Assembly: GCF_021271205.1 (NCBI RefSeq)
Contig: NZ_JAIWKS010000010.1
Span: 124,001-188,000, forward strand
Source: Pseudomonas uvaldensis
GTDB lineage: Bacteria > Pseudomonadota > Gammaproteobacteria > Pseudomonadales > Pseudomonadaceae
Length of the DNA stretch: 64,000 nt
Reading direction: 5' to 3'
In this document: positions 16,767-26,616 of the stretch, one piece after another
Numbering within the stretch: the first letter of the stretch is position 1
How the letters are laid out: each line of letters begins with the position of its first letter
Translations under genes and position numbers: made by a program
The notes under the pieces: generated by a model
Told to the model about the DNA's origin: nothing
The model's database searches: none
What the model saw: the letters and a program-made list of their open reading frames with translations, nothing else

Positions 16767-17201
16767 ATGACGCTGCGAATCGAACGCACGGACGCCCCCA
16801 CCGACGAGGAGCGCCAGGCCATCCTCGCCCCGCTACGGGCCTACAACACGGCAAAGACCGGGGGAACGTCACCGGAACTCGTCGCCTGGCTGGTGCGGGA
16901 CGAACACAGCAACGACATCGTCGGCGGGCTCTACGGCCGGGTGTTTTTCAGTTGGCTGTATATCGAGCTGTTGGTGGTGCCGGAACAGGCACGCGGCCAT
17001 GGCACGGGCTCGACCTTGATGCGAATGGCCGAAGAGCTGGCCAGGGAGAAAGGCTGCGTGGGCATCTGGTTGGACACCTTCGACTTCCAGGCGCCGGAAT
17101 TCTACAAAAAGCACGGTTTCACCGAGTGCGGTCGGATCGACGATTACCCGCCCGGGCATCGGCACTTCTTCTTCCAGAAGCGCCTGCCCCCCGCCGATTG
17201 A
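16767..17201 (+). CDS. GNAT family N-acetyltransferase
   Basis: A 144-residue single-domain acetyltransferase. The acetyl-CoA binding motif A is seen in IELLVVPEQARGHGTGSTLMRMAEELA (about residues 70-97), followed by IWLDTFDFQAPEFYKKHGFTECGRI, the usual motif B region. AAGGA precedes the ATG. The gene is divergent from gamma-glutamyltransferase. Related proteins are sometimes annotated as acting on small molecules or antibiotics, but the acceptor cannot be deduced. Confidence 0.87.
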   Translation: MTLRIERTDAPTDEERQAILAPLRAYNTAKTGGTSPELVAWLVRDEHSNDIVGGLYGRVFFSWLYIELLVVPEQARGHGTGSTLMRMAEELAREKGCVGIWLDTFDFQAPEFYKKHGFTECGRIDDYPPGHRHFFFQKRLPPAD

Positions 17202-17257
17202 AACCGGCTCCCAAAGGGTTGATGTCAGCCTGGATATTCCAGCTGCAGATCAATCCT

Positions 17258-17282
17258 TGTGGGAGCGAGCCCTGCTCGCGAT
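17258..17282. repeat. Single REP element
   Basis: One REP arm, TGTGGGAGCGAGCCCTGCTCGCGAT, with no inverted partner nearby. It lies between the convergent GNAT and lipoprotein genes. Confidence 0.85.
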
Positions 17283-17304
17283 AGCGGGCGACCCGGTCAT
17301 CCGC

Positions 17305-17655
17305 CTAGAGACAAGTCGCCAACGCCGCCAACCGGCGCTTGGCCACGAAATCATCGTGTCGCGCGTAATAGTTCAGCGTCGTGCCCTGCGCCCCGCTCTC
17401 CAGGTCGACAAACGATTCGGCGGAACGGGTATACACCGTCGAGCCGCCTTTCTTGCCCGGTTGCAGGTAAGCTCCGGCATCCACGCCAAACACCGCTTCG
17501 TCCTGCCAGGAAAACTGCACACACTGGGCCACGACCTGTTCCGGTTTGTCCGAGGTCATCGTCTTGTAAGGGGCTTGAGTCCGGGCGTGTTCCATCGCCG
17601 AACCCGCGCAGCCGGCCAGCAGGGTGGTGGCCAGGACCACCGTCAACATTCGCAT
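17305..17655 (-). CDS. Small putative lipoprotein of unknown function
   Basis: A 116-residue protein with a lipoprotein signal peptide (MRMLTVVLATTLLAGC, lipobox LAGC, Cys16). The mature part contains YKTMTSDKPEQVVAQCVQFSWQ and ends in ALATC, suggesting one disulfide between two Cys residues. I use ATG 17655; a GTG three codons upstream at 17664 is also possible. It resembles small conserved pseudomonad lipoproteins, but I recognise no functional domain. It is divergent from tusD. Confidence 0.8.
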   Translation of the reverse strand: MRMLTVVLATTLLAGCAGSAMEHARTQAPYKTMTSDKPEQVVAQCVQFSWQDEAVFGVDAGAYLQPGKKGGSTVYTRSAESFVDLESGAQGTTLNYYARHDDFVAKRRLAALATCL

Positions 17656-17764
17656 TGCGTTCACTCATCGAGAAAAAGCGGAATGTAGCACTTTGGCCCC
17701 CCTGCAATCGCCCCTGCGCCCATAAAGCTTTATCATGGCCGCAGTTTTGCTGATCGGGTCTGTC

Positions 17765-18157
17765 ATGAAGTTCGCCATTGCGCTGTTTTCCGCCGCCCAT
17801 GCGCCCTCCTCGCGCCGCGCCCTTCTGTTCGCCCAGGCCGCGTTGGCCGGCGGGCATGAAATCGTCCGACTGTTTTTCTATCAGGACGGCGTCCATAACG
17901 CCGACAGCGGCGTCGTCACGCCTCAGGACGAGGCAGACCTGCCCCGGCAATGGCGCACCTTTGTCACCGACAACCAGCTCGACGGCGTAGTCTGCATTGC
18001 GGCAGCCTTGCGACGCGGGGTACTCAACGATGAAGAAGCCCAGCGCTACCAGCGTTCAGCGGTCAGCGTCGAGGCCCCCTGGACACTGTCCGGGCTGGGC
18101 CAGTTGCACGATGCGATCCAGGACGCCGACCGCTTGATCTGTTTTGGAGGCGCATAA
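17765..18157 (+). CDS. tusD: Sulfurtransferase TusD (DsrE family)
   Basis: A 130-residue DsrE-fold protein, part of the TusBCD heterohexamer that relays persulfide sulfur from TusA to TusE for 2-thiolation of the tRNA wobble uridine. It starts KFAIALFSAAHAPSSRRALLFAQAAL; the conserved relay Cys is in LDGVVCIAAALRRGV (near residue 77). The start at ATG 17765 fits the family better than the upstream in-frame start at 17735. Its stop overlaps the tusC start (TAATG). It heads the tusDCBE operon. Confidence 0.93.
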   Translation: MKFAIALFSAAHAPSSRRALLFAQAALAGGHEIVRLFFYQDGVHNADSGVVTPQDEADLPRQWRTFVTDNQLDGVVCIAAALRRGVLNDEEAQRYQRSAVSVEAPWTLSGLGQLHDAIQDADRLICFGGA

Positions 18158-18519
18158 TGGCCAAATCTCTATTGCTGATCAGCCGCCAGGCGCCCTGGTC
18201 GGGACCGGGCGCACGGGAAGCCCTGGACATCGTGCTGGCCGGCGGCGCATTCGACCTGCCCATCGGCCTGCTGTTTCTCGACGACGGGGTGTTCCAACTG
18301 CTCGCGGGCCAGAACGCCAAGGTTGTCCAGCAAAAAGACCTGAGCGCGAACCTGCAGGCGTTGCCGATGTTCGGTGTCGAAGCGCTTTTCGTCTGCGCCG
18401 ACAGCGCCACCCAACGGGGCGTCGACACCGAGACCCTGGCCCTGGATGATCTGAAGGTGCTGACCGCTCAGGACATCGCCGCCCTCATTGACCGTTACGA
18501 CCAGGTGATCACCCTCTGA
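18157..18519 (+). CDS. tusC: Sulfur relay protein TusC (DsrF family)
   Basis: A 120-residue TusC/DsrF homologue, the non-catalytic partner in the TusBCD complex. It shows the DsrE-like pattern SLLLISRQAPWSGPGAREALDIVLAGGAFDLPIGLLFLDDGV with an aliphatic beta-strand/loop organisation. Its start overlaps the tusD stop and its stop overlaps the tusB start (TGATG), consistent with coupled translation at equal stoichiometry. Confidence 0.92.
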   Translation: MAKSLLLISRQAPWSGPGAREALDIVLAGGAFDLPIGLLFLDDGVFQLLAGQNAKVVQQKDLSANLQALPMFGVEALFVCADSATQRGVDTETLALDDLKVLTAQDIAALIDRYDQVITL

Positions 18520-18812
18520 TGTCGACTTTGCATGTGTTGTCTCATTCGCCCTTTGGCGACCAGCGCTTCACCAGTTGCCTGCGGGTCCTGGGGGCGCAGG
18601 ATGCACTGCTGCTATGCGGCGACGCGACCTATGCGTTGCAAGCTGGCAGCGCACCGTTCGAAAAGCTGCAAGGCAGCAACTTGAATCTGTTCGTGCTGGC
18701 CGAAGACCTCCAGGCCCGAGGCCTGCACCTTCCAGACTGGGCCGAAGCCGTTGATTACCCTGCCTTCGTCGAGCTGTCGATCCGGCATGACAAGGTCAAC
18801 ACGTGGTTATGA
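18519..18812 (+). CDS. tusB: Sulfur relay protein TusB (DsrH family)
   Basis: A 97-residue TusB/DsrH homologue, the third subunit of the sulfur-relay complex. The family pattern STLHVLSHSPF and DALLLCGDATYAL are present, and the C-terminus ends with DKVNTWL, close to the usual NxW ending. Its stop overlaps the tusE start (ATGA). Confidence 0.92.
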   Translation: MSTLHVLSHSPFGDQRFTSCLRVLGAQDALLLCGDATYALQAGSAPFEKLQGSNLNLFVLAEDLQARGLHLPDWAEAVDYPAFVELSIRHDKVNTWL

Positions 18813-19144
18813 GTGTACTGAACGTGGGTGACCGCGCCATCACGCTGGACAAAGACGGCTACCTGGCCGACCTGAACGACTGGTCGACCGATGTTGCCAG
18901 TGCGCTGGCTACCGCCGAAGGCATCGAGTTGAGTCCCGAACACTGGGAGATTCTCGAACTGTTGCGCGGCTTCTACGATGAATTCCAGCTCTCCCCCGCG
19001 ACCCGGCCCCTGATCAAGTACACCGCCCTGAAACTGGGGGCGGACAAAGGCAACAGCCTGCACCTGAACCGACTGTTCAAAGGCACCCCCGCCAAACTCG
19101 CCGCCAAACTGGCGGGCCTGCCAAAACCGACGAACTGCCTATGA
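18809..19144 (+). CDS. tusE: Sulfur relay protein TusE (DsrC family)
   Basis: A 111-residue DsrC/TusE protein that accepts persulfide from TusBCD and passes it to MnmA. It shows DKDGYLADLNDWS, ELSPEHWEILELLR and GLPKPTNCL, with the penultimate Cys that carries the sulfur. As in E. coli TusE, the second Cys typical of dissimilatory DsrC is absent. The start at 18809 (ATGA overlap) is preferred over the ATG at 18803. mnmA, its functional partner, is at 40379 in this same window. Confidence 0.93.
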   Translation: MSVLNVGDRAITLDKDGYLADLNDWSTDVASALATAEGIELSPEHWEILELLRGFYDEFQLSPATRPLIKYTALKLGADKGNSLHLNRLFKGTPAKLAAKLAGLPKPTNCL

Positions 19145-20142
19145 CCGACTTCCCATCGCTGACCCTCCAGACCCCGGCCGAACATCCTTTCGCCCAGTTC
19201 GTACGCATCCTTGGCAAAGGCAAGCGCGGCGCCCGCAACCTGACACGTGAAGAAGCCCGCGAGGCCATGGGCATGGTGCTGGACGAGCAGGTCGAGGACA
19301 CCCAACTGGGCGCCTTCCTGATGCTATTGCGGCACAAGGAAGAAAGCGCCGAGGAAATGGCCGGTTTTACCGAAGCCCTGCGCGAGCGCCTGGTCGTCCC
19401 GGCACTGACGGTGGACCTCGATTGGCCCACCTATGCCGGCAAGAAGCGCCACTTGCCGTGGTACTTGCTGGCCGCCAGGTGCCTAGGGCAAAACGGCGTG
19501 CGGATTTTCATGCACGGCGGCGGCGCTCATACGGCGGGCCGTCTTTATACAGAACAGCTGTTGGGGCTTCTGCAAATCCCCCTGTGCCGCGACTGGCAAC
19601 AGGTGAGCGCCGCCCTGGACCACAGCGGCCTGGCCTTCATGCCCCTGGTGGACTGGGCGCCGCAAATGCAGCGCATGATCGACCTGCGCAACACCCTTGG
19701 CCTGCGTTCACCGATCCACTCCCTGGCGCGGATTCTCAACCCGCTGGGGGCTCGTTGCGGGCTGCAAAGTATCTTCCACCCTGGCTACCAGGCGGTGCAT
19801 CGCGAGGCCAGCGGCTTGCTCGGCGACACCGCCATCGTCATCAAGGGCGACGGCGGCGAGATCGAAATCAACCCGGACGCCGACAGCCATCTGTACGGCA
19901 CCACGGGCGGCGTGAGCTGGGACGAAGAATGGCCACGGCTTTCGGAGCAGCGCCACGTAAAGCCGGAAAGTCTTGATCCCGACCATTTGAAGGCGATCTG
20001 GCGTGGTGACCTTGAAGACAGCTACCCACAACTGGCACTGATCGCCACGATGGCTTTGGCCCTGCGCGGCCTGGGCCTGACCCGCGAAGAAGCCTTCGAC
20101 CGCGCCCGCCTGTACTGGAGTGCCCGCGATAGATCGATTTAA
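19141..20142 (+). CDS. ybiB: TrpD2/YbiB-like glycosyl transferase family protein
   Basis: A 333-residue protein of the anthranilate phosphoribosyltransferase-like (NP-II) fold, close to E. coli YbiB (TrpD2), a DNA-binding protein with a phosphoribosyltransferase fold. The N-terminal helical domain (ILGKGKRGARNLTREEAREAMG) and FMHGGGAHTAGRLYTEQLL, SPIHSLARILNPLGARCGLQSIFHPGY and IVIKGDGGEIEINPD are seen. It overlaps tusE by four bases (ATGA) and ends the tus operon, as in many gammaproteobacteria. It is unlikely to be the tryptophan pathway enzyme. Its role in relation to tRNA thiolation is not known. Confidence 0.85.
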   Translation: MTDFPSLTLQTPAEHPFAQFVRILGKGKRGARNLTREEAREAMGMVLDEQVEDTQLGAFLMLLRHKEESAEEMAGFTEALRERLVVPALTVDLDWPTYAGKKRHLPWYLLAARCLGQNGVRIFMHGGGAHTAGRLYTEQLLGLLQIPLCRDWQQVSAALDHSGLAFMPLVDWAPQMQRMIDLRNTLGLRSPIHSLARILNPLGARCGLQSIFHPGYQAVHREASGLLGDTAIVIKGDGGEIEINPDADSHLYGTTGGVSWDEEWPRLSEQRHVKPESLDPDHLKAIWRGDLEDSYPQLALIATMALALRGLGLTREEAFDRARLYWSARDRSI

Positions 20143-20230
20143 TCGATCATCAACGCCCAACCTTTGCGCTTTTTGTTCGAACCTATCGGAATAGACTCGT
20201 CTCCAATGTTTATAGGTCGAGGAGATCGAG

Positions 20231-21226
20231 ATGGGTTTGTTAGTCAAAGGTCGCTGGCAGGATCAGTGGTATGAAAGCAAGGACGGCACTTTCCAGCGCG
20301 AACAGGCGCAACGTCGCAACTGGATCACCGTCGATGGCAGCGCCGGCCCCACAGGGGACAGCGGGTTTGCCGCCGAATCGGGACGCTACCACCTGTATGT
20401 GTCTCTGGCCTGCCCCTGGGCCCACCGCACGCTGATTTATCGCAAGCTCAAGGGCCTGGAAGACTTGATCGATGTCTCGGTGGTCAGCTACCTGATGCTG
20501 GAAAACGGTTGGACCTTCGACAAGGCCCACGGCTCCACCGGCGACAAACTGGACGACCTGAGTTTCCTGCACCAGCGCTATACCAGCGACACGCCGGACT
20601 ACACCGGCCGCGTCACCGTGCCCGCCCTGTGGGACACGCAGCGCAAACGCATCGTCAACAACGAATCGGCGGAAATCATCCGCATGTTCAACAGCGCCTT
20701 CGACGGCCTGACCGGCAACGATCTGGATTTCTACCCCGAACACCTGCGCAGCGATATCGATGCCCTGAACGAGCGCATCTACCCAGCCGTGAACAACGGT
20801 GTCTATCGCGCCGGGTTCGCCACCACCCAGCAAGCCTATGAAGACGCCTTCGATCACTTGTTTACCGAACTGGACCGACTGGACGGGTTACTGGGGTCGA
20901 AACGCTACCTGACCGGTGAATACCTTACCGAAGCCGATATCCGCCTGTTCACGACACTGATCCGTTTCGATGCGGTGTATTTCGGCCATTTCAAATGCAA
21001 CCTGCGCCGCATCGCCGACTACCCGAACCTGTCGAACTGGCTGCGGGAGCTGTACCAGTGGCCGGGCATTGCCGAGACCGTGGATTTCACTCATATCCAG
21101 CGTCATTACTACGGCAGCCACAAGACCATCAACCCGAATGGGATCGTGCCCAAGGGGCCGTTGCAGGATTTCACGGTTGCCCATGATCGGGGGCGGTTGA
21201 GTGGGAAAGGGATTTGGCGGGGTTGA
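20231..21226 (+). CDS. Glutathionyl-hydroquinone reductase (omega-class GST)
   Basis: A 331-residue glutathione S-transferase of the Xi/YqjG/PcpF type, which reduces glutathionyl-hydroquinones using glutathione. The catalytic Cys is C61 in YVSLACPWAHRT. Further family features are VPALWD and RIVNNESAEIIRMFN in the thioredoxin-like domain and GEYLTEADIRLFTTLIRFDAVYFGHFKCN in the helical domain. It is cytoplasmic. It has its own 88-bp upstream gap after ybiB. Confidence 0.92.
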   Translation: MGLLVKGRWQDQWYESKDGTFQREQAQRRNWITVDGSAGPTGDSGFAAESGRYHLYVSLACPWAHRTLIYRKLKGLEDLIDVSVVSYLMLENGWTFDKAHGSTGDKLDDLSFLHQRYTSDTPDYTGRVTVPALWDTQRKRIVNNESAEIIRMFNSAFDGLTGNDLDFYPEHLRSDIDALNERIYPAVNNGVYRAGFATTQQAYEDAFDHLFTELDRLDGLLGSKRYLTGEYLTEADIRLFTTLIRFDAVYFGHFKCNLRRIADYPNLSNWLRELYQWPGIAETVDFTHIQRHYYGSHKTINPNGIVPKGPLQDFTVAHDRGRLSGKGIWRG

Positions 21227-21263
21227 GAACTGTTCCTGAAAATTTGTTGTAGCTGAGAGCCCT

Positions 21264-21355
21264 TTCGCGAGCAAGCCCGCTCCCACATTGGATTTCGTTC
21301 AGCCGGAATATCAAGGCCGACATCAATCCCCTGTGGGAGCGGGCTTGCTCGCGAA
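21264..21355. repeat. REP doublet (REPIN)
   Basis: Inverted arms at 21264-21287 (TTCGCGAGCAAGCCCGCTCCC...) and 21332-21355 (complementary version) separated by 44 bp, between the convergent GST and cysG genes. Both arms carry the same GAGCGGGCTTGCTCGCGAA variant. Confidence 0.9.
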
Positions 21356-21373
21356 AAGCGCGACGCGGTCTTT

Positions 21374-22768
21374 CTAGACCTGCCCCTGCGCCCCCTCAAA
21401 CCACGCCAGTTTCTCCCGCAGTTGCACCACTTCCCCGACGATCACCAATGTTGGCGCATGAACCTCATGCTCCGCCACCAGTTGTGGCAGGTTCGCCAGG
21501 GTGCCGGTGAAGACCCGCTGGTTGGACGTGGTGCCTTGCTGGATCAACGCCGCCGGCGTATCCGCCGCGCGACCGTGCTTGATCAGCTCGTTGCAGATCA
21601 TCGGCAGGCCGACCAAGCCCATGTAGAACACCAGGGTCTGGGCCGGGGACACCAGGTCGGCCCACGGCAAGTCGCTGGTACCGTCCTTGAGGTGGCCGGT
21701 GATGAAGCGCACCGATTGGGCATAGTCACGATGGGTCAGTGGAATCCCGGCATACGCCGCGCAGCCACTGGCGGCGGTAATGCCCGGAACGACCTGGAAC
21801 GCGATGCCATGGGCCGCCAGCTCCTCGATCTCTTCGCCGCCCCGACCGAAAATGAACGGATCGCCGCCCTTGAGCCGCACCACGCGCTTGCCCTGGCGGG
21901 CCAAGTCCACCAGTTGCTGGTTGATCTGATCCTGGGGCACCGCGTGCTCGGAGCGGCGCTTGCCGACATAGACCCGCTCGGCGTCACGTCGGCATAACTC
22001 CAGGATCGCCGGCGCTACCAGGCGGTCGTAAAGCACCACGTCCGCCTGTTGCATCAGGCGCAAGGCGCGAAAGGTCAGCAGATCAGGGTCACCGGGCCCG
22101 GCACCCACCAGATAGACTTCGCCTCGGGCCTCCGGTGCCTGGCCGTCGATTTTCTCGCGCAACAAGCGTTCGGCCTCGGCGCCCTGCCCGGCCAGTTGCC
22201 GGTCGGCAATGGGACCCTGAAACACGTCTTCCCAGAATGCCCGTCGTTGCTGCACATCCGGAAACAACCGTTTGACCTGACTGCGAAAACGCGCCGCCAG
22301 CCCGGCCAGCTGACCATAGGTAGAGGGAATCCAGGTCTCCAGCTTGGCCCGGATCAACCGGGCCAGCACTGGCGCATCGCCGCCGCTGGATACCGCGATC
22401 ACCAGGGGCGAGCGGTCGACAATGGCGGGGAAGATCACGCTGCACAGGGCCGGCGCGTCCACCACGTTGACGGGCACGCAACGCTTATGGGCATCGGCCG
22501 ACACCTGGGCATTGAGCGGTTCGTCGTCGGTGGCGGCAATGATCAGGGCGCAGCCGTCCAGGTCCGTTTCGAGGTATCCACGCAGGACGCATTCACCCCC
22601 GCTGCCACGGACCAGCTCCTGCAACTGCGGCTCGATTTCGGGTGCGACCACCCGCAGCAACGCGCCGGCATCGGCCAGCAGCCGGGATTTGCGCAAGGCA
22701 ATTTCCCCGCCGCCCACCACCAGCACGCGGTTACCGCGCAGGTTATGGAACAGTGGCAGATAATCCAT
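21374..22768 (-). CDS. cysG: Siroheme synthase (uroporphyrin-III C-methyltransferase / precorrin-2 dehydrogenase / ferrochelatase)
   Basis: A 464-residue trifunctional enzyme. The N-terminal part (1 to about 200) is the NAD-dependent dehydrogenase/ferrochelatase module, with LFHNLRGNRVLVVGGGEIALRK and SSGGDAPVLARLIRAKLE. The C-terminal part is the SAM-dependent uroporphyrinogen III methyltransferase, with VYLVGAGPGDPDLLT near 220, LKGGDPFIFGRGGEE near 300 and PGITAASGCAAYAGIPLTHRD. It makes siroheme for sulfite and nitrite reductases. Its start is immediately after the serS stop, so it is the last gene of the serS operon. Confidence 0.96.
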   Translation of the reverse strand: MDYLPLFHNLRGNRVLVVGGGEIALRKSRLLADAGALLRVVAPEIEPQLQELVRGSGGECVLRGYLETDLDGCALIIAATDDEPLNAQVSADAHKRCVPVNVVDAPALCSVIFPAIVDRSPLVIAVSSGGDAPVLARLIRAKLETWIPSTYGQLAGLAARFRSQVKRLFPDVQQRRAFWEDVFQGPIADRQLAGQGAEAERLLREKIDGQAPEARGEVYLVGAGPGDPDLLTFRALRLMQQADVVLYDRLVAPAILELCRRDAERVYVGKRRSEHAVPQDQINQQLVDLARQGKRVVRLKGGDPFIFGRGGEEIEELAAHGIAFQVVPGITAASGCAAYAGIPLTHRDYAQSVRFITGHLKDGTSDLPWADLVSPAQTLVFYMGLVGLPMICNELIKHGRAADTPAALIQQGTTSNQRVFTGTLANLPQLVAEHEVHAPTLVIVGEVVQLREKLAWFEGAQGQV

Positions 22769-24049
<1,281 letters not shown>

Positions 24050-24062
24050 GTCGGTCTCTCGT

Positions 24063-24440
24063 TTAGATTAGTTTGGTCAGGGACAGGCCAGCCCAGGTCG
24101 CGAGCAGCCCGCCGAATACGCTGGCAGCCGCATAGCCCAGGGCCAGCGGCACCTGCCCGCTTTCCAGCAGGCGCACCGTATCCAGTGAAAAGGACGAAAA
24201 GGTCGTCAGGCCGCCAAGGAAGCCGACGATAAGCCCCGCGCGCACTTCGACAGGCACTTCGGGACGAATCAGAAACAGACCGTATAGAACGCCGATCAGC
24301 AGACAGCCCACGATATTAACGGTCAGCGTCGCGGTATAGAAGTGCCGTGGCCAATTTGCGTTGACCCAATTACCGGCGGCAAAGCGCGCCAAGGTGCCGA
24401 CAATGCCACCAGCGGAAACTGCAAGTATCAGAGGGATCAA
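24063..24440 (-). CDS. crcB: Fluoride ion channel CrcB/Fluc
   Basis: A 125-residue, four-helix membrane protein of the Fluc family, which as an antiparallel dimer exports fluoride. Seen are the N-terminal GGIVGTLARF, the TVNIVGCLLIG helix with the pore Asn, and GFLGGLTTFSSFS with the conserved Phe box and central break. Start and rarA stop overlap by four bases (ATGA). No fluoride riboswitch is evident before it, since it is read from the ftsK-rarA side of the operon. Confidence 0.95.
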   Translation of the reverse strand: MIPLILAVSAGGIVGTLARFAAGNWVNANWPRHFYTATLTVNIVGCLLIGVLYGLFLIRPEVPVEVRAGLIVGFLGGLTTFSSFSLDTVRLLESGQVPLALGYAAASVFGGLLATWAGLSLTKLI

Positions 24441-25762
24441 GGCTTTCTCCGCTGCCGTGGGCTCAGGCGATCCAATTGCGCCAGGTGGTTGAGTTTTTCA
24501 CCGATCTTCAGCTCGAGGCCACGGGGCACCGGTTGATAGAACGACTGGGGTTCGAGTTCTTCGGGGAAATAGTCTTCGCCGGCGGCGTAGGCGTCCGGCT
24601 CGTCGTGGGCATAACGGTATTCTTCGCCATAGCCCAATTGCTTCATGAGCTTGGTTGGCGCGTTGCGCAGGTGCAGCGGTACCTCGAGGGAACCATGCTC
24701 GGTGGCGCTGCGCATCGCCGCCTTGAAGCCCATGTACACTGCGTTGCTTTTTGGCGCACAGGCCAGGTAGGTGATGGCCTGGGCCACGGCGAGCTCGCCT
24801 TCGGGGCTGCCGAGACGCTCCTGCACGTCCCAGGCCGCCAGACAGAGGCTCAGGGCTCGCGGGTCGGCATTGCCGATGTCCTCGCTGGCCATGCGCACCA
24901 CCCGTCGCGCCAGATACAACGGGTCGCAACCGCCGTCGATCATTCGCGCGAACCAGTACAGCGCTGCGTCGGGGTTGGAACCACGTATGGATTTGTGCAG
25001 CGCGGAAATCTGGTCGTAGAACGCCTCGCCCCCCTTGTCGAAGCGCCGACGGGTATCGCCCAGCAGGCTTTGCAGCAGCTCGATACCGATCTCGCTGTCG
25101 TCTTCGGCCAGGTCCGAAGCGTTCTCCAACAAGTTGAGCAACCGACGGCCATCGCCATCGGCGGCGGACAGCAGCATCTGGAAACCTTCATCGCTCAAGC
25201 GCAGCTTGCGCTTGCCCAGGCCCCGCTCCTCGGTCAGCGCTCGCTGCACCAGCTTGCGCATGGCCGCCTCGTCGAGGCTCTTGAGGACATAGACCCGTGC
25301 TCGGGACAGCAAGGCGTTATTGAGCTCGAAAGAAGGGTTTTCAGTGGTGGCGCCAATGAAGATCAGCGTGCCATCCTCGACGTATGGCAGGAAGGCATCC
25401 TGTTGTGACTTGTTGAAACGGTGCACTTCGTCAACGAACAAAATGGTGCGCTTGCCGTACTGCCCGGCCTGTTGCTTGGCCACTTCCACCGCCTGGCGGA
25501 TTTCCTTGACCCCAGCCAGCACCGCCGACACCGTTTCGAAATGAGCATCCGAGACTTCCGCCAGCAGCCGCGCCAGCGTGGTCTTGCCAACGCCCGGCGG
25601 CCCCCAGAATATCATCGAATGCAAGGCCCCCTGCTCCAGCGCTTCGCGCAAGGGCTTGCCGCGAGCGAGCACATGCTCCTGGCCGACATACTCATCCAGA
25701 TTGGTCGCCCGCAAGCGGGCGGCCAATGGCTGGGCAATCGGGGCGCTTCGAAACAGGTCCAT
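24437..25762 (-). CDS. rarA: Replication-associated recombination protein A (AAA+ ATPase)
   Basis: A 441-residue MgsA/RarA/WRNIP1 family ATPase acting at stalled replication forks. Walker A is FWGPPGVGKTTLARLLA (near 50-66), Walker B ILFVDEVHRFNKSQQDAFLP, sensor 1 IGATTENPSFELNNALLSR. The C-terminal tetramerisation/DNA-binding region contains YWFARMIDGGCDPLYLARRVVRMASEDIG. I choose the second ATG (25762), giving the usual MDLFRSAP start. It follows lolA after a REP-containing gap and overlaps crcB, matching the ftsK-lolA-rarA-serS order known from E. coli. Confidence 0.96.
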   Translation of the reverse strand: MDLFRSAPIAQPLAARLRATNLDEYVGQEHVLARGKPLREALEQGALHSMIFWGPPGVGKTTLARLLAEVSDAHFETVSAVLAGVKEIRQAVEVAKQQAGQYGKRTILFVDEVHRFNKSQQDAFLPYVEDGTLIFIGATTENPSFELNNALLSRARVYVLKSLDEAAMRKLVQRALTEERGLGKRKLRLSDEGFQMLLSAADGDGRRLLNLLENASDLAEDDSEIGIELLQSLLGDTRRRFDKGGEAFYDQISALHKSIRGSNPDAALYWFARMIDGGCDPLYLARRVVRMASEDIGNADPRALSLCLAAWDVQERLGSPEGELAVAQAITYLACAPKSNAVYMGFKAAMRSATEHGSLEVPLHLRNAPTKLMKQLGYGEEYRYAHDEPDAYAAGEDYFPEELEPQSFYQPVPRGLELKIGEKLNHLAQLDRLSPRQRRKP

Positions 25763-25820
25763 CACTACCTACCAAACCTCCGCTGAATCCTGCTGCCAAT
25801 CCTCTATGTCAGAGCAGATC

Positions 25821-25924
25821 TGTGGGAGCAAGGCTTGCCCGCGATTGCATCGCCTCGGTCTCCCAGATGCACCGAGGTGTCCGTATCGCGGGCAAGCCTT
25901 GCTCCCACAGGCCATCTCCCACAG
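25821..25924. repeat. REP doublet with one trailing degenerate copy
   Basis: Inverted arms at 25821-25845 and 25884-25909 share GAGCAAGGCTTGCCCGCGAT. Right after the second arm a 14-bp partial copy of its outer end (GGCCATCTCCCACA) follows. Located between lolA and rarA. Confidence 0.88.
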
Positions 25925-25935
25925 GGGGCCGGTGT

Positions 25936-26559
25936 TTATTCCTGGATGACGTCGGCACCCTTCGGGATGTCGAACTTGAACTTGGACGCAGGAATACTCT
26001 CGTTGGCCTTGACCCCGGTGAACAGAATGTTGGTGCGCTGGCCGACACTGTCGATCAACTGCATGTCATTGACCAGGCCATTGCGGAACGACAGGCGCAG
26101 GCTGTCGAACAGGCTGTCCTTGGTCTTGGGCTTGAGGGTGAAGTCAATCACGCCGCCCGCTTCCCTGGCACTGATGTCGAAGCTCTGGCTGATCTTGGAA
26201 ATGTCGCCCGAAAGCAGCAACGCCGGGGTCTGGGTCAGGCGTTGGTCGAGCGTCTTGATGGTGACCTGCTCCAGGTCCGGGTCCCACAGGGAGACTTTCT
26301 GGCCATCGGAGACCATCAGTTGCTCGGCCGGTGCATCGGTGTGCCAGTAGAACAGCCCCGGACGCTGCAGGGCCATGTCACCGGCAGTTTCCTGCAACTG
26401 AGTACCGCTGCCGTCGAGGGTCAACTGGGAGAAACGCGCGGTCAGGGTCTTGGACCCTTCCAGTAACTGGGTCAGGCGAGCTACATCCTTTTCAGCGGCA
26501 TGAGCCGACAAGGTGGTCAGGGCCAGTACGGGCAACAGCAACATGCGAATCAGGCGCAT
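25936..26559 (-). CDS. lolA: Outer-membrane lipoprotein carrier protein LolA
   Basis: A 207-residue periplasmic chaperone that carries lipoproteins from LolCDE to LolB. The signal peptide is RLIRMLLLPVLALTTLSAHAA. Family features include LTQLLEGSKTLTARFSQLT, LQRPGLFYWHTDAP with the Arg that controls cavity opening, QKVSLWDPDLEQVT and LFTGVKANESIPASKFKF. The start at 26559 is supported by GAGGA five to six bases upstream; a start at 26571 is possible. It lies 57 bp after ftsK. Confidence 0.96.
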   Translation of the reverse strand: MRLIRMLLLPVLALTTLSAHAAEKDVARLTQLLEGSKTLTARFSQLTLDGSGTQLQETAGDMALQRPGLFYWHTDAPAEQLMVSDGQKVSLWDPDLEQVTIKTLDQRLTQTPALLLSGDISKISQSFDISAREAGGVIDFTLKPKTKDSLFDSLRLSFRNGLVNDMQLIDSVGQRTNILFTGVKANESIPASKFKFDIPKGADVIQE

Positions 26560-26616
26560 GGGAGTCCTCATGAAGTCGTGGGGGGCGAGTGGCCTGCTGC
26601 CAGGCCGCTCAGGTCG

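Noticed and set aside
24063..24440. Fluoride riboswitch for crcB
   Set aside because: crcB overlaps the upstream rarA gene by four bases and no leader sequence is available for such a structure.
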